A stretch of 64,000 bases of DNA from Sphingosinicella sp. BN140058 (GTDB taxonomy: Bacteria; Pseudomonadota; Alphaproteobacteria; Sphingomonadales; Sphingomonadaceae), in the NCBI RefSeq assembly GCF_004135585.1, contig NZ_CP035501.1, positions 248,001-312,000 of the forward strand, written 5' to 3'. Numbering within the stretch: the first letter of the stretch is position 1; each line of letters begins with the position of its first letter. Position numbers and translations under genes: made by a program. A model generated the notes under the pieces. That model saw only the letters and a program-made list of their open reading frames with translations, did not search any database and was not told where the DNA came from. This document shows, in pieces, positions 25,924 through 34,488 of this stretch.

Positions 25924-26712
25924 ATGACCATCGCGGAAAAGGTATCGAGCTTCGCGGCCGCCCACCAGCCAGGCACGCCTATGACGCTGGTCAACGTCTG
26001 GGACGCGGCCAGTGCCCGGGCCGTGGCCCAGGCGGGCGCTCCGGCGTTGGCGACGAGCAGCTGGGCGGTCGCGGCGGCCGCCGGCATCGACGACGGAGAG
26101 ATCCTCCCGCTCCCGGCCTCGCTCGAAGTCGCTCGCGCGATCGTGGCCGCAGTCGACCTGCCGGTCAGCGTCGACTTTGAAGCGGGCTATGCCGAGGCCG
26201 CGGACGATGTCGCTGCCAACGCCCGCGCGCTGCTCGAGACCGGAGCGGTGGGCTGCAACTTCGAGGATCGTATCGTCACTGGCGACGGCCTCTACGCGAT
26301 CCACCACCAGGCGGCCCGGATCCGGGCGGTCGTGGATGCAGCGGCGGCGCTCGACCGGCCGGTATTCGTGAACGCCCGCACGGACGTGTTCCTCTCGAGC
26401 GCTCCCGAGCAGCATGGCGGCCATGTCGATGAAGCGCTGGCGCGAGCCGAAGCCTATGCCGAAGCAGGCGCTGCGGGGCTGTTCGTGCCAGGCCTCACCA
26501 ATCCAGCCCTGATCGAAAGGATCTGCCGCGCCAGTCCGCTGCCGGTCAACATCATGGTGCTCGACCTCGCTGCCGATCTTGCGCCGCTCGCCGCTCTGGG
26601 AGTCGCCCGGATCAGCTTCGGCCCGGCACCGTTCCTCGCGGCCATGCAGGCGTTGCGTGAGGCGGCGGGAGCGGTGATCGGCCGCCAAGGACATCGCGCT
26701 CACGGCATTTGA
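25924..26712 (+). CDS. isocitrate lyase/PEP mutase family enzyme
   Basis: A 262-residue protein of the ICL/PEPM superfamily. It has LVNVWDAASARAVAQAG, VSVDFEAGYAEAADDVAANA (metal-ligand Asp/Glu region), GCNFEDRI and FVNARTDVF. The Cys-containing loop of lyases is replaced by FEDRIVTGDG, closer to the carboxyvici-type and oxaloacetate-decarboxylase-like clade often labelled PEP phosphonomutase. The reaction probably cleaves or forms a C-C bond in a 2-oxo or 2-hydroxy acid. Its last 13 bp overlap the antisense GFA gene. Confidence 0.88.
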   Translation: MTIAEKVSSFAAAHQPGTPMTLVNVWDAASARAVAQAGAPALATSSWAVAAAAGIDDGEILPLPASLEVARAIVAAVDLPVSVDFEAGYAEAADDVAANARALLETGAVGCNFEDRIVTGDGLYAIHHQAARIRAVVDAAAALDRPVFVNARTDVFLSSAPEQHGGHVDEALARAEAYAEAGAAGLFVPGLTNPALIERICRASPLPVNIMVLDLAADLAPLAALGVARISFGPAPFLAAMQALREAAGAVIGRQGHRAHGI

Positions 26713-27176
26713 GGGCTGCTCCGGGTCGCGGCGAATTCTGCGAGAAGAGCCGGAAAGGCATCTTCCGGCGGAAATCCCTCGAAGCTGTGTGCCGCCGGCG
26801 TCGTTGCCCAGGCAAGCTTCTCCCGAGTCCAGGTCTCGATGAACGGCCGGTAATCCTGCGCATCGTCGAACAGGGTGGAGCGAACGTTGACGAATGCATC
26901 CATGCCCTCGGGACGCGTGAACATCCAGCTCATACACTCCGGGCAAAAGAAGTGGCGCGTGCCCTCGCGCAAGCCACCGAGAACCGGCGTCCCGAACGTG
27001 ACCTCGAACGTCGCACTGGGATACAATGTGCTGAGCGAAAAGGCACTTGCGGTCATGCGTTGGCAGCCGGTGCAATGACAAGCCATCGTAACCAGTGGAT
27101 CCGAATCCGCCCGAAAGCGCACGCCGCCGCAGCGGCAGCCCCCTTCTCGCCCCTCGCCCTGAGACCGCTCAGCCAT
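26700..27176 (-). CDS. GFA family zinc protein, copy 1
   Basis: A 158-residue glutathione-dependent formaldehyde-activating (GFA) family protein. All zinc-binding Cys are present: GGCRCGGV, CHCTGCQR and FFCPECMS. ATG 27176 is supported by GGAGG five bases upstream. Most GFA-family proteins outside the Gfa enzyme itself have unknown substrates, so formaldehyde activation should not be assumed. A second, divergent member lies at 28905. Confidence 0.9.
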   Translation of the reverse strand: MAERSQGEGREGGCRCGGVRFRADSDPLVTMACHCTGCQRMTASAFSLSTLYPSATFEVTFGTPVLGGLREGTRHFFCPECMSWMFTRPEGMDAFVNVRSTLFDDAQDYRPFIETWTREKLAWATTPAAHSFEGFPPEDAFPALLAEFAATRSSPQMP

Positions 27177-27454
27177 GCAATCCTCCATCTCTCTTACGAA
27201 CGCGATCCGCACCGGCGAACCTTCCGATGCGCGCCGCCCTTGCGCACCATCACACCGTGCGCGACCCCTCATAGACGATCACCTCGTCATTCGGGATGAC
27301 TTCTCCTTGTTCGAGAGCGGGAGGCTGCCGGAATCGGGACGGCGAAACGATTACCTCGGGCGTAATCGCGGCCGCTCGGACCGGGCGCTATCGAACGCTC
27401 ATCGCTGTCGACGCGGCGCCCGGCGCCGTTCAGGCCGCAATCAGGAGAATGATC

Positions 27455-27772
27455 ATGAGCGTCACCTACCTCGTCGGCTTCAAGGTGAAGGCGGAACAGC
27501 ATGACCGCTTCCGCCGCCTGCTGGACGCGGTTCTCGATGCGATGCGCGAGGAAGAGAGCTTCCGGAACGCGACCCTGCACCGGCACCCGGACGATCCGTT
27601 TTCCTATCTGCTTCACGAAAGCTGGGCCGATCACGAAGAGGTTCTCGAAGTGCAGTTGAAGCGGCCCTATCGTGCGGAGTGGCACGCCGCTCTCCCCGAA
27701 CTGCTCGAGCAGCCGCGCGACATTTCGATGTGGGTTCCGATTCGGGCGGACGGACAAATCATGAACCCGTGA
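27455..27772 (+). CDS. antibiotic biosynthesis monooxygenase (ABM) domain protein
   Basis: A 105-residue ABM/quinol-monooxygenase-like protein (ferredoxin-like fold). It has VTYLVGFKVKAEQHDRF, a central NATLHRHPDDP and YLLHESWADHE, which match the family pattern. ATG 27455 is chosen because AGGAGA lies 6 bases before it but directly touches ATG 27449. Members typically oxidise quinols or small electrophiles without a bound metal or flavin cofactor. It stands alone between GFA copy 1 and the SDR gene. Confidence 0.85.
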   Translation: MSVTYLVGFKVKAEQHDRFRRLLDAVLDAMREEESFRNATLHRHPDDPFSYLLHESWADHEEVLEVQLKRPYRAEWHAALPELLEQPRDISMWVPIRADGQIMNP

Positions 27773-27853
27773 GCGTTTCGATGCTGACACGCAGTGGCAA
27801 CAGGCTCTATGTATAGACCGGCTATGTTCGACGTTCAGGCTACTTCCGTTCCC

Positions 27854-28840
27854 ATGCGGATCCTTCTCACCGGCGCGTCCGGATGGCTCGGTCGCCATCT
27901 GGCCCCGGTGCTGCGGGACGCGGGGCATGATGTGCTCGGGCTGGACGTTGCGCCCGGACCGGACACGGCGCTCGTCGGCAGCGTGTGCGACGAATGGCTC
28001 GTCCATCGCATCTTCGCGGAAAACGGCATCGATGCCGTGATCCACACGGCTGCGCTGCACAAGCCCGACGTCGGCCGCCGCCCGGCCCAGGCCTTCGTCG
28101 ATGTCAACGTCACTGGAACCCTGAACCTGCTCGAAGCCGCCGTCGCTGCGGGCGCCGACCGCTTCGTGCTGACGTCGACCACGTCGCTGATGATCAATCG
28201 GGCGATCCGCGACGAGGAAGGCGCAGAAGCCGCCTGGCTCGACGAGACGTCCGGCCCGCTCGAGCCGCGCAACATCTACGGCGCCACCAAATTGGCCGCC
28301 GAGAATCTCTGCCGGCTTCATCATCTCGAACATGGTCTGAACTGCGTCATCCTGCGCACCAGCCGCTTCTTCCCCGAAGACGATGACAGCGAACGCGGAA
28401 TCTCCGGCGACAACCTCAAGGCCAACGAGTTCCTCCATCGCCGCCTTACGCCGCAGGATGCCGCGCAGGCCCATCTGGTGGCGCTGGAGCGGGCACCGGA
28501 AATCGGCTTTGATACGTTTCTAGTTTCGGCGCCGACGCCCTTCTCGCGCTGCGACGCCGCGGTCCTGAAGCGCGACGCCGCCGGCGTGATCGCGCGCCTT
28601 TTTCCGGAGGCGCCGGCGCTCTATGCCGAACGCGGCTGGCAGCTCCCCGAGATGATCGGCCGAGTCTACGATGCCGGCAAGCTGGAACGCATTCTGGGTC
28701 TGCGCTGCGCCACTGATTTTGCCTCCATTCTCGCGGCGCTGAAGTCGGGGGAGGATCTGCCTTTCACCCATGATCCGGCTTATGCGGCACCGTCTCCTCC
28801 GCCACCGTCGTCGCCCGCGCTTCGCGGCGGCTGGGCGTGA
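27854..28840 (+). CDS. NAD(P)-dependent epimerase/dehydratase (extended SDR)
   Basis: A 328-residue extended short-chain dehydrogenase. It has nucleotide-binding TGASGWLG at the N-terminus, a DVNVTGTLNLLEAA segment, Ser in LTSTTSLM and catalytic Tyr/Lys in NIYGATKLAAE. The start at ATG 27854 is chosen because the fold begins there; ATG 27824 in the same frame is possible and neither has a clear ribosome site. It resembles sugar-nucleotide epimerases and aromatic-alcohol reductases in fold only. A Pro/Ser-rich tail follows residue 310. Confidence 0.85.
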   Translation: MRILLTGASGWLGRHLAPVLRDAGHDVLGLDVAPGPDTALVGSVCDEWLVHRIFAENGIDAVIHTAALHKPDVGRRPAQAFVDVNVTGTLNLLEAAVAAGADRFVLTSTTSLMINRAIRDEEGAEAAWLDETSGPLEPRNIYGATKLAAENLCRLHHLEHGLNCVILRTSRFFPEDDDSERGISGDNLKANEFLHRRLTPQDAAQAHLVALERAPEIGFDTFLVSAPTPFSRCDAAVLKRDAAGVIARLFPEAPALYAERGWQLPEMIGRVYDAGKLERILGLRCATDFASILAALKSGEDLPFTHDPAYAAPSPPPPSSPALRGGWA

Positions 28841-28904
28841 GCCGCGGCGGACTGCCGGTGGCGATGGCTGGATATTGGCGCAGCGGCTGCTATGAGCCCG
28901 TTTC

Positions 28905-29387
28905 ATGGACGAAACGAAACCTGCCCTGGAAGGCGGCTGCGGCTGCGGCGCGGTTCGTTACCGGCTGATCGACTGCCCGATCTTCGTCAACAATTGTCAC
29001 TGCCGGCTTTGCCAAAGACAGACCGGCACCGGCTCGGCGGTGAACGCATTCATCGAAAGCGATCGGATCGACCTGCTCTCGGGCAACCTGACCGAGCATG
29101 CTCTGCGCACCGGGAGCGACGGGGTTCAGATCATCCTCCGCTGCGCCGAGTGCGGCACCCCGATGTGGAGCCATTATCCGCGGCTTGGGCCGATCGGCGC
29201 CGCGGTTCGCGTCGGCACGCTCGACGATCCCTCGGCCGTGCGTCCGGACGCTGCGATCTTCGTCGACGAGAGGCCGGCCTGGGCGCCGCTTCCAGAGGGT
29301 GTTCCAACCTTCCAGACCGGCTACAATCCGGCCGAATTGCTGCCGCCGTTGCGGCTGGCGCGGCTCAAGGCCTTGCTGCCGGCCTGA
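28905..29387 (+). CDS. GFA family zinc protein, copy 2
   Basis: A 160-residue GFA-family protein with the full set of zinc ligands (GGCGCGAVRY, CHCRLCQR, LRCAECGTP). It differs from copy 1 in the central loops and C-terminus (FQTGYNPAELLPP), so it is not a recent duplicate. It is a single gene between the SDR and ahpC. Confidence 0.9.
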   Translation: MDETKPALEGGCGCGAVRYRLIDCPIFVNNCHCRLCQRQTGTGSAVNAFIESDRIDLLSGNLTEHALRTGSDGVQIILRCAECGTPMWSHYPRLGPIGAAVRVGTLDDPSAVRPDAAIFVDERPAWAPLPEGVPTFQTGYNPAELLPPLRLARLKALLPA

Positions 29388-29644
29388 ACCGGCTCCGCTG
29401 CTCAGCAGCAATATCCTGCTGCCCCGCAGCATCCCGCCGCGCCTTCAGCGCGGTCGGTCTCATTGGCACGCCCGTGGCGCCACGCTCGGCGCCACACTCC
29501 GCCTCTCTGCTGTGAGTGCTGAAATCGGTCACTCCGTTTAGCTACGATCGAGTTTTCCGATCAGCGACATCGGGACTCCCCATTTGTGCTTTGCGGAAAA
29601 ATCGCCACATGGCGTGTGCACCACAACCCCAAGGAGGAACACGC

Positions 29645-30208
29645 ATGGGCATTATCGGCAGCACGTTGAAGCCGTTCACGACGCAGGCTTACAAGGAAGG
29701 CAAGTTCGTCGAGGTCAGCGACCAGGACGTTCTCGGCAAGTGGGCCGTGTTCGTCTTCTACCCGGCCGACTTCACCTTCGTCTGCCCGACGGAGCTCGAG
29801 GATCTCGCCGACAATTATGCCGAATTCCAGCGCCTTGGCGTTGAAGTCTACAGCGTTTCGACCGACACGCACTTCTCGCACAAGGCGTGGCACGACACCT
29901 CGCCGGCGATCGGGAAGATCACCTACACCATGCTCGGCGACCCGAGCGGCGTGATCACCAACAATTTCGGCGTGATGCGCGAAGGCCAGGGCCTCGCCGA
30001 TCGCGGCACCTTCCTGATCGATCCGGATGGCGTGATCCAGTTCATGGAAATCACCGCCGAAGGCATCGGCCGCAATGCGTCCGAGCTGCTCCGCAAGGTC
30101 AAGGCCGCACAATATGTGCGCTCGCACCCGGGCGAAGTCTGCCCGGCCAAGTGGGAAGAAGGCGAAGAGACCCTCGCGCCTTCTCTCGACCTCGTCGGCA
30201 AGATCTAA
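29645..30208 (+). CDS. ahpC: alkyl hydroperoxide reductase C (peroxiredoxin)
   Basis: A 187-residue typical 2-Cys peroxiredoxin of the AhpC class. The peroxidatic Cys47 is in FVCPTE and the resolving Cys166 in GEVCPAKW. Length and both positions match AhpC of enteric bacteria within one residue. A strong AAGGAGG ribosome site precedes ATG 29645. It is followed by a hairpin and then ahpF, so the pair forms the AhpC-AhpF peroxide-reducing system using NADH. An OxyR-type site could not be recognised in the 257 bp upstream. Confidence 0.97.
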   Translation: MGIIGSTLKPFTTQAYKEGKFVEVSDQDVLGKWAVFVFYPADFTFVCPTELEDLADNYAEFQRLGVEVYSVSTDTHFSHKAWHDTSPAIGKITYTMLGDPSGVITNNFGVMREGQGLADRGTFLIDPDGVIQFMEITAEGIGRNASELLRKVKAAQYVRSHPGEVCPAKWEEGEETLAPSLDLVGKI

Positions 30209-30225
30209 GCCTTCGCGGCTTGAGC

Positions 30226-30254
30226 TTCGGGGGCGGCCTGTTGCCGCCCCCGAA
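30226..30254 (+). terminator. strong stem-loop between ahpC and ahpF
   Basis: A perfect 12-bp G+C-rich stem (30226-30237 with 30243-30254) and the 5-base loop CTGTT. No T-tract follows, so it is more likely a partial terminator or mRNA-stabilising hairpin that sets an ahpC-to-ahpF ratio than a full stop. Confidence 0.65.
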
Positions 30255-30290
30255 CACAGCGTCAGTAACCTAATATCGGAGCACATCACC

Positions 30291-31871
30291 ATGCTGGACG
30301 CCAATCTCAGGCAGCAGCTTCAGGGCTACATGGCCAATATCCGGCAGCCGATCGAGCTGGTCATGTCGATCGACGGCAGCCCGAAATCGGTCGAGCTCAA
30401 CGGCTTGCTCGAAGAGATCGCGTCGCTCTCGGACAAGGTCAGCCTGGTCCGGGCCGATGACGACGAGCGCAAGCCCAGCTTCCTGATCCGGCGCCAGGGC
30501 ACCGACATCGGGGTTCGCTTCGCCGGCATCCCGATGGGGCATGAATTCACATCGCTCGTTCTCGCCCTGCTGCAGGTCGGCGGTCACCCGTCCAAGGCCG
30601 CGCAGGAGCTGATCGAGCAAATCCGCGATCTCGACGGCGATTACGCGTTCGAGACCTATTTCTCTCTTTCCTGCCAGAACTGCCCCGACGTCGTGCAGGC
30701 ATTGAACCTGATGGCGGTGCTCAATCCGCGGATCAGCCACATCGCGATCGACGGCGCCTTGTTCCAGGACGAAGTCAATGCCCGTAAGGTGATGGCGGTC
30801 CCGACGGTGTTCCTGAACGGCGAGACGTTCGGCCAGGGCCGGATGGAGCTCGAGCAGATCGTCGCCAAGATCGACACCGCCGCGGAAGCGCGGACGGCCG
30901 AGAAGATCGCGGCCAAGGATCCGTTCGACGTGCTCGTCATCGGCGGCGGCCCGGCCGGCGCGGCCTCGGCCATCTACGCCGCGCGTAAGGGCATCCGCAC
31001 CGGCATCGCCGCCGAACGCTTTGGCGGCCAGGTGCTCGACACGATGGCGATCGAGAATTTCATCTCGGTGTCGCACACCGAGGGTCCGCGGCTCGCCGCC
31101 CAGCTCGAGCAGCACGTCAAGGATTACGACGTCGACATCATGAACCTGCAGAAGGCCGAGAAGCTGATCCCCGCGCGCAGCGAAGGCGGCCTGCACGAGG
31201 TCAAGCTCGCCGGCGGCGCATCGCTCAAGGCGCGGACCGTGATTCTCTCCACCGGCGCCCGCTGGCGGCAGATGAACGTCCCGGGCGAGGACGCGTATCG
31301 CAACAAGGGCGTGACCTATTGCCCGCATTGCGACGGCCCACTGTTCAAGGGCAAGCGCGTGGCGGTGATCGGCGGCGGCAACAGCGGGGTCGAGGCGGCG
31401 ATCGACCTTGCCGGAATCGTCGCGCACGTCACCCTGATCGAGTTCGACTCCGATCTTCGTGCCGACGCGGTGCTGCAGCGCAAGCTAGCCAGCCTGCCCA
31501 ACGTCAAGGTGCTCACATCGGCCCTGACCACCGAAGTGGTCGGCGACGGCGAGAAATTGACGGGGCTGGTCTACAAGGATCGCAATCACGGCAGCATCCA
31601 CGAAATCGCCCTGGAGGGCATTTTCGTCCAGATCGGGCTTGTTCCGAACACCGAGTGGCTGCGCGATACGATCGCGCTGAGCAATCGCGGCGAAATCGAA
31701 GTCGATCATCGCGGCGAGACTTCGCAGCGCGGCATCTTCGCGGCGGGCGACTGCACCACCGTGCCCTACAAGCAGATCGTCATCGCGATGGGCGAAGGTT
31801 CGAAGGCCGCTCTCTCCGCCTTCGATTACCTCATTCGCCTGCCCGCGGCCCAGGACAGCCTCGCCGCCTGA
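30291..31871 (+). CDS. ahpF: alkyl hydroperoxide reductase F subunit (NADH-dependent)
   Basis: A 526-residue AhpF. The N-terminal double thioredoxin-like domain holds Cys128-Gln-Asn-Cys131. The thioredoxin-reductase-like part has FAD-binding [19 protein letters not shown], redox pair Cys344-Pro-His-Cys347, NAD-binding [12 protein letters not shown] and the C-terminal [16 protein letters not shown]. All positions align with the Salmonella enzyme to within about one residue. It reduces AhpC with NADH. Confidence 0.97.
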   Translation: MLDANLRQQLQGYMANIRQPIELVMSIDGSPKSVELNGLLEEIASLSDKVSLVRADDDERKPSFLIRRQGTDIGVRFAGIPMGHEFTSLVLALLQVGGHPSKAAQELIEQIRDLDGDYAFETYFSLSCQNCPDVVQALNLMAVLNPRISHIAIDGALFQDEVNARKVMAVPTVFLNGETFGQGRMELEQIVAKIDTAAEARTAEKIAAKDPFDVLVIGGGPAGAASAIYAARKGIRTGIAAERFGGQVLDTMAIENFISVSHTEGPRLAAQLEQHVKDYDVDIMNLQKAEKLIPARSEGGLHEVKLAGGASLKARTVILSTGARWRQMNVPGEDAYRNKGVTYCPHCDGPLFKGKRVAVIGGGNSGVEAAIDLAGIVAHVTLIEFDSDLRADAVLQRKLASLPNVKVLTSALTTEVVGDGEKLTGLVYKDRNHGSIHEIALEGIFVQIGLVPNTEWLRDTIALSNRGEIEVDHRGETSQRGIFAAGDCTTVPYKQIVIAMGEGSKAALSAFDYLIRLPAAQDSLAA

Positions 31872-31966
31872 CGGCAGCATGTCCTGACGAGCCGCGAACC
31901 GGCCGCCGGCGTGGATGCCCCCCCACGCCGGCGGCTTTGTTTTGGAGCGCCTTGCCCCGCGCGATC

Positions 31967-32170
31967 TCAGTCGGCGGGGCGCGCCGATGCCGGCGAGATC
32001 GGATCGGACGCAGGAAAGGTCTCCTCCACCGCCTCGTCGAGCAGTTTGTCTTGCCGGCGTTCGATGTCCTCGCCGGGTTTGCGCTCACCGGGCGCCGCGG
32101 CTGCGGCATCGTCGGCATGCGCCGCGCTGCTGCCGGTCTCGAAGGGGCCGCGATCCGTCTCGTTCATCAT
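31967..32170 (-). CDS. small acidic conserved protein with ETFPASDP tail
   Basis: A 67-residue protein. ATG 32170 has AGGAGG five bases upstream, so it is probably translated. It is acidic and disordered-looking, with a C-terminal LLDEAVEETFPASDPISP. Short proteins ending in an ETFPASDP-type motif recur in sphingomonads and other alphaproteobacteria, with no known function. Its stop and the ahpF stop converge, and it lies 47 bp downstream of pbpC on the same strand. Confidence 0.6.
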   Translation of the reverse strand: MMNETDRGPFETGSSAAHADDAAAAAPGERKPGEDIERRQDKLLDEAVEETFPASDPISPASARPAD

Positions 32171-32217
32171 CGATTCCTCCTGACTCGGAAAGCGCCGGCC
32201 GCTGGCCGAGGTTCCGC

Positions 32218-34488
32218 TCAACGCACCGTGAACACGCTGCGATCGAGCACCTTGCCGGCGGCATCGACCAGTGCCAGCCGGTGATAGCCGGGAGCGGGCA
32301 AGATCATCGGCGCATCGGTCGCAGCGCCGATATCGCGATTGTCGAGGGTCAGCCGCTCGCCGCCGGTCGTTCCTGACGCGAGGAAGCGGATGCGTTGGCG
32401 TGGCAGCGGGATGTCGGGATCGAGCGCGTAGACGGCGCCGGCGGCCGGATTGGTGATCCGCGGCCGCCGCGCGGCGGTGGGCGCTGCACCGAAGCGCGCC
32501 TGAGCGGTGCCGGGCAGGAAATATTCCGGTCGTGCCGCCTCGGTCGCCTCGGCATAGGTGATGTCCCGGCGCTCGATGCCGGCGGGGCGAGGCAGCGGAC
32601 GACCCGGTTGGCCGCGATGCAGCGCCAGCATGACGTCGCGCCAGACCGGAGCTGCGCCGCTCGTACCCGACACGCGAGTCATCGAATCTCCCTCCGAATT
32701 GCCGATCCACACGGCCACGGTGAAGCGGTCGGAGAAGCCGACGCACCAATTGTCGCGCATCGCCTTCGACGTCCCGGTCTTCGCCGCGGCCCAGAATGGG
32801 AGACGCAGGGCGGAATCGAGGCCGAAAGTGACCGCTCGGGCATCGGCGTCGGCGAGCATGTCGGCGACGATCCAGGCGGCGAGCGGGTCGGCGATCGATC
32901 TGGCGGCGCCTCCGGGCTCATCGCCCCTCAGCCGCAGAGGCTGGTAGCGGCCGCCATCGGCGAGCGCGCGATAGGCGGCTGCCTGCTGGAGCAGGGTCAC
33001 TTCCGCGGAACCGAGCGCCAGGCTGTAGCCATAATATTCGCCGTCCTGGGTAAGGCCGCGATAGCCGATGTCCCACAAACGATCGCGGAACTCCTCCACC
33101 CCGGTGAGCAGCAAGGTGCGGACCGCGGGAACGTTGAGGGAGGCGGCAAGGGCAGTGCGAACGCTGACGGCCCCCTTGAAGTTGCGGTCGTAATCGCGCG
33201 GAACGTAGAGGCCGGAGGCAGTGTCGAGCTGGACAGGGCTATCGTCGAGGATCGAGGCGGCGGTAAGGAAGCCGCGCTCGATCGCCTGACCGTAGAGGAA
33301 CGGCTTCAAGGTCGAACCGGCCTGGCGGAGCGCATCGGCATTGTCGACCGCAGGCGCGGTCGAGCCCGCTCCGATCCCGCCGACATAGGCCAGCACCTCG
33401 GCGGTGGCATTGTCGACGACGATCACGGCGCCGTCGCGTGCGCGTTCGCTGCCGAGGCCGATCAGCTGGCGCCGCAGCGCGCCTGCCGCCAGAGCCTGGA
33501 CCTGCGGATCGATCGTCGTGGCGATCGTCTGCCCCGGCGTCTTGAGCAAACGATAGGCAAGATGCGGCGCGAGGCCGGGATCGTCGGCGAGACGCCGGCT
33601 AGGCCCGGTCATCGCTTCGGCGCGCGCGATCATCGCGCTGCAGTCGGCGAAGCCGCCGGCCCGGCAGGCGCGGCGGCCGACCGTCGCCGAGCTCGCCTGC
33701 GGCGCCGGCAGCAGTGCGGCGAGCAGCAAAGCATCCTCGCGCCCCAGCGAGTCCGGAGCGCGGCCGAGCAGGGCTCGGGCCGCGGCGCCGATGCCCTGGG
33801 TCTCGCCACGGAAGCTGGCGAGGTTGAGATAGGCCTCGAGGATCTGGTCCTTGCTCCAGGCCGTCTCGAGCGCCCGCGCGGCGCGCGCCTGGCGCAGCTT
33901 GCCTCGCAGCGAGCGCGCGCCCGGGCCGCCGAGCTCGGGCGCAAGGAAGCCGGCGACCTGCATGGAGATGGTGCTGGCGCCGCGTGCCGAGCGGCCGTGC
34001 AGCGCTGCCCAGGCCGAGCCGCCGAACGCGCTCCAGTCGACCCCGCCATGGCGAGGAAAATCATGATCCTCGGAGGCGATCACGGCCTCCCGCAGCGGCG
34101 TCGCGATCCGATCGATCGGCACCCACGCCAGCCGCCGCACCGCGAAATCGATCCGCACCGTCTGCAGCAGCCGCCCGTCGCGCCCACGCAGCCACGCCTC
34201 GCTCGCCCGCCAATCTCCCTTCACCTTGGCATAAGCCGGCAGCTCCGGCGGCCGTGTCCACGCCTCGAGGCCGCCGGCCGCGAGCAGGGCGACAGCCGCG
34301 CAGGCGAACGGACGGCGGCGGAGCCAGCTTCCGATCCTCCCTGTGGGCAACGCCCATGGGGAGGGGGACCGCCGCAGGCGGTGGAGGGGCCAGCGGCGCT
34401 GCGAGGCCCCTCCACCACCCTTCGGGCGGTCCCCCTCCCCATCGCCTTCGGCGACAGGGAGGATGGAGGGAGGTTGTTCGTGCCTCAC
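32218..34488 (-). CDS. pbpC: penicillin-binding protein 1C
   Basis: A 756-residue class A-type PBP1C. There is one membrane helix (about residues 61-77), a GT51 glycosyltransferase domain with catalytic Glu140 in SEDHDFPRHGG and STISMQVA, a transpeptidase domain with Ser392 in GSTLKPF, SLN and Lys570 in KTGTS, and a C-terminal BiPBP-type beta domain. ATG 34488 overlaps the alpha-2-macroglobulin stop by 4 bp. Residues about 9-52 are encoded by a palindromic repeat and look like insertion-derived filler before the membrane helix. In other bacteria pbpC and alpha-2-macroglobulin form a conserved pair thought to guard and repair the envelope. Confidence 0.95.
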   Translation of the reverse strand: MRHEQPPSILPVAEGDGEGDRPKGGGGASQRRWPLHRLRRSPSPWALPTGRIGSWLRRRPFACAAVALLAAGGLEAWTRPPELPAYAKVKGDWRASEAWLRGRDGRLLQTVRIDFAVRRLAWVPIDRIATPLREAVIASEDHDFPRHGGVDWSAFGGSAWAALHGRSARGASTISMQVAGFLAPELGGPGARSLRGKLRQARAARALETAWSKDQILEAYLNLASFRGETQGIGAAARALLGRAPDSLGREDALLLAALLPAPQASSATVGRRACRAGGFADCSAMIARAEAMTGPSRRLADDPGLAPHLAYRLLKTPGQTIATTIDPQVQALAAGALRRQLIGLGSERARDGAVIVVDNATAEVLAYVGGIGAGSTAPAVDNADALRQAGSTLKPFLYGQAIERGFLTAASILDDSPVQLDTASGLYVPRDYDRNFKGAVSVRTALAASLNVPAVRTLLLTGVEEFRDRLWDIGYRGLTQDGEYYGYSLALGSAEVTLLQQAAAYRALADGGRYQPLRLRGDEPGGAARSIADPLAAWIVADMLADADARAVTFGLDSALRLPFWAAAKTGTSKAMRDNWCVGFSDRFTVAVWIGNSEGDSMTRVSGTSGAAPVWRDVMLALHRGQPGRPLPRPAGIERRDITYAEATEAARPEYFLPGTAQARFGAAPTAARRPRITNPAAGAVYALDPDIPLPRQRIRFLASGTTGGERLTLDNRDIGAATDAPMILPAPGYHRLALVDAAGKVLDRSVFTVR
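34334..34464. repeat. REP-like palindromic element inside pbpC 5' coding region
   Basis: A 131-bp imperfect palindrome. The outer arms ATCCTCCCTGT (34334-34344) and ACAGGGAGGAT (34454-34464) enclose inner arms of about 36 bp (34356-34391 against 34405-34442) that share the G-rich GGGGAGGGGGACCGCC block. Short internal hairpins (GGGCAACGCCC, CGCCTTCGGCG) lie within each arm. This is the layout of paired REP/BIME-type elements. It keeps the pbpC frame open. Confidence 0.75.

Noticed and set aside
29403..29421. Terminator after GFA copy 2 (CAGCAG/CTGCTG)
   Set aside because: Only a 6-bp stem and no T-run; too weak to list.
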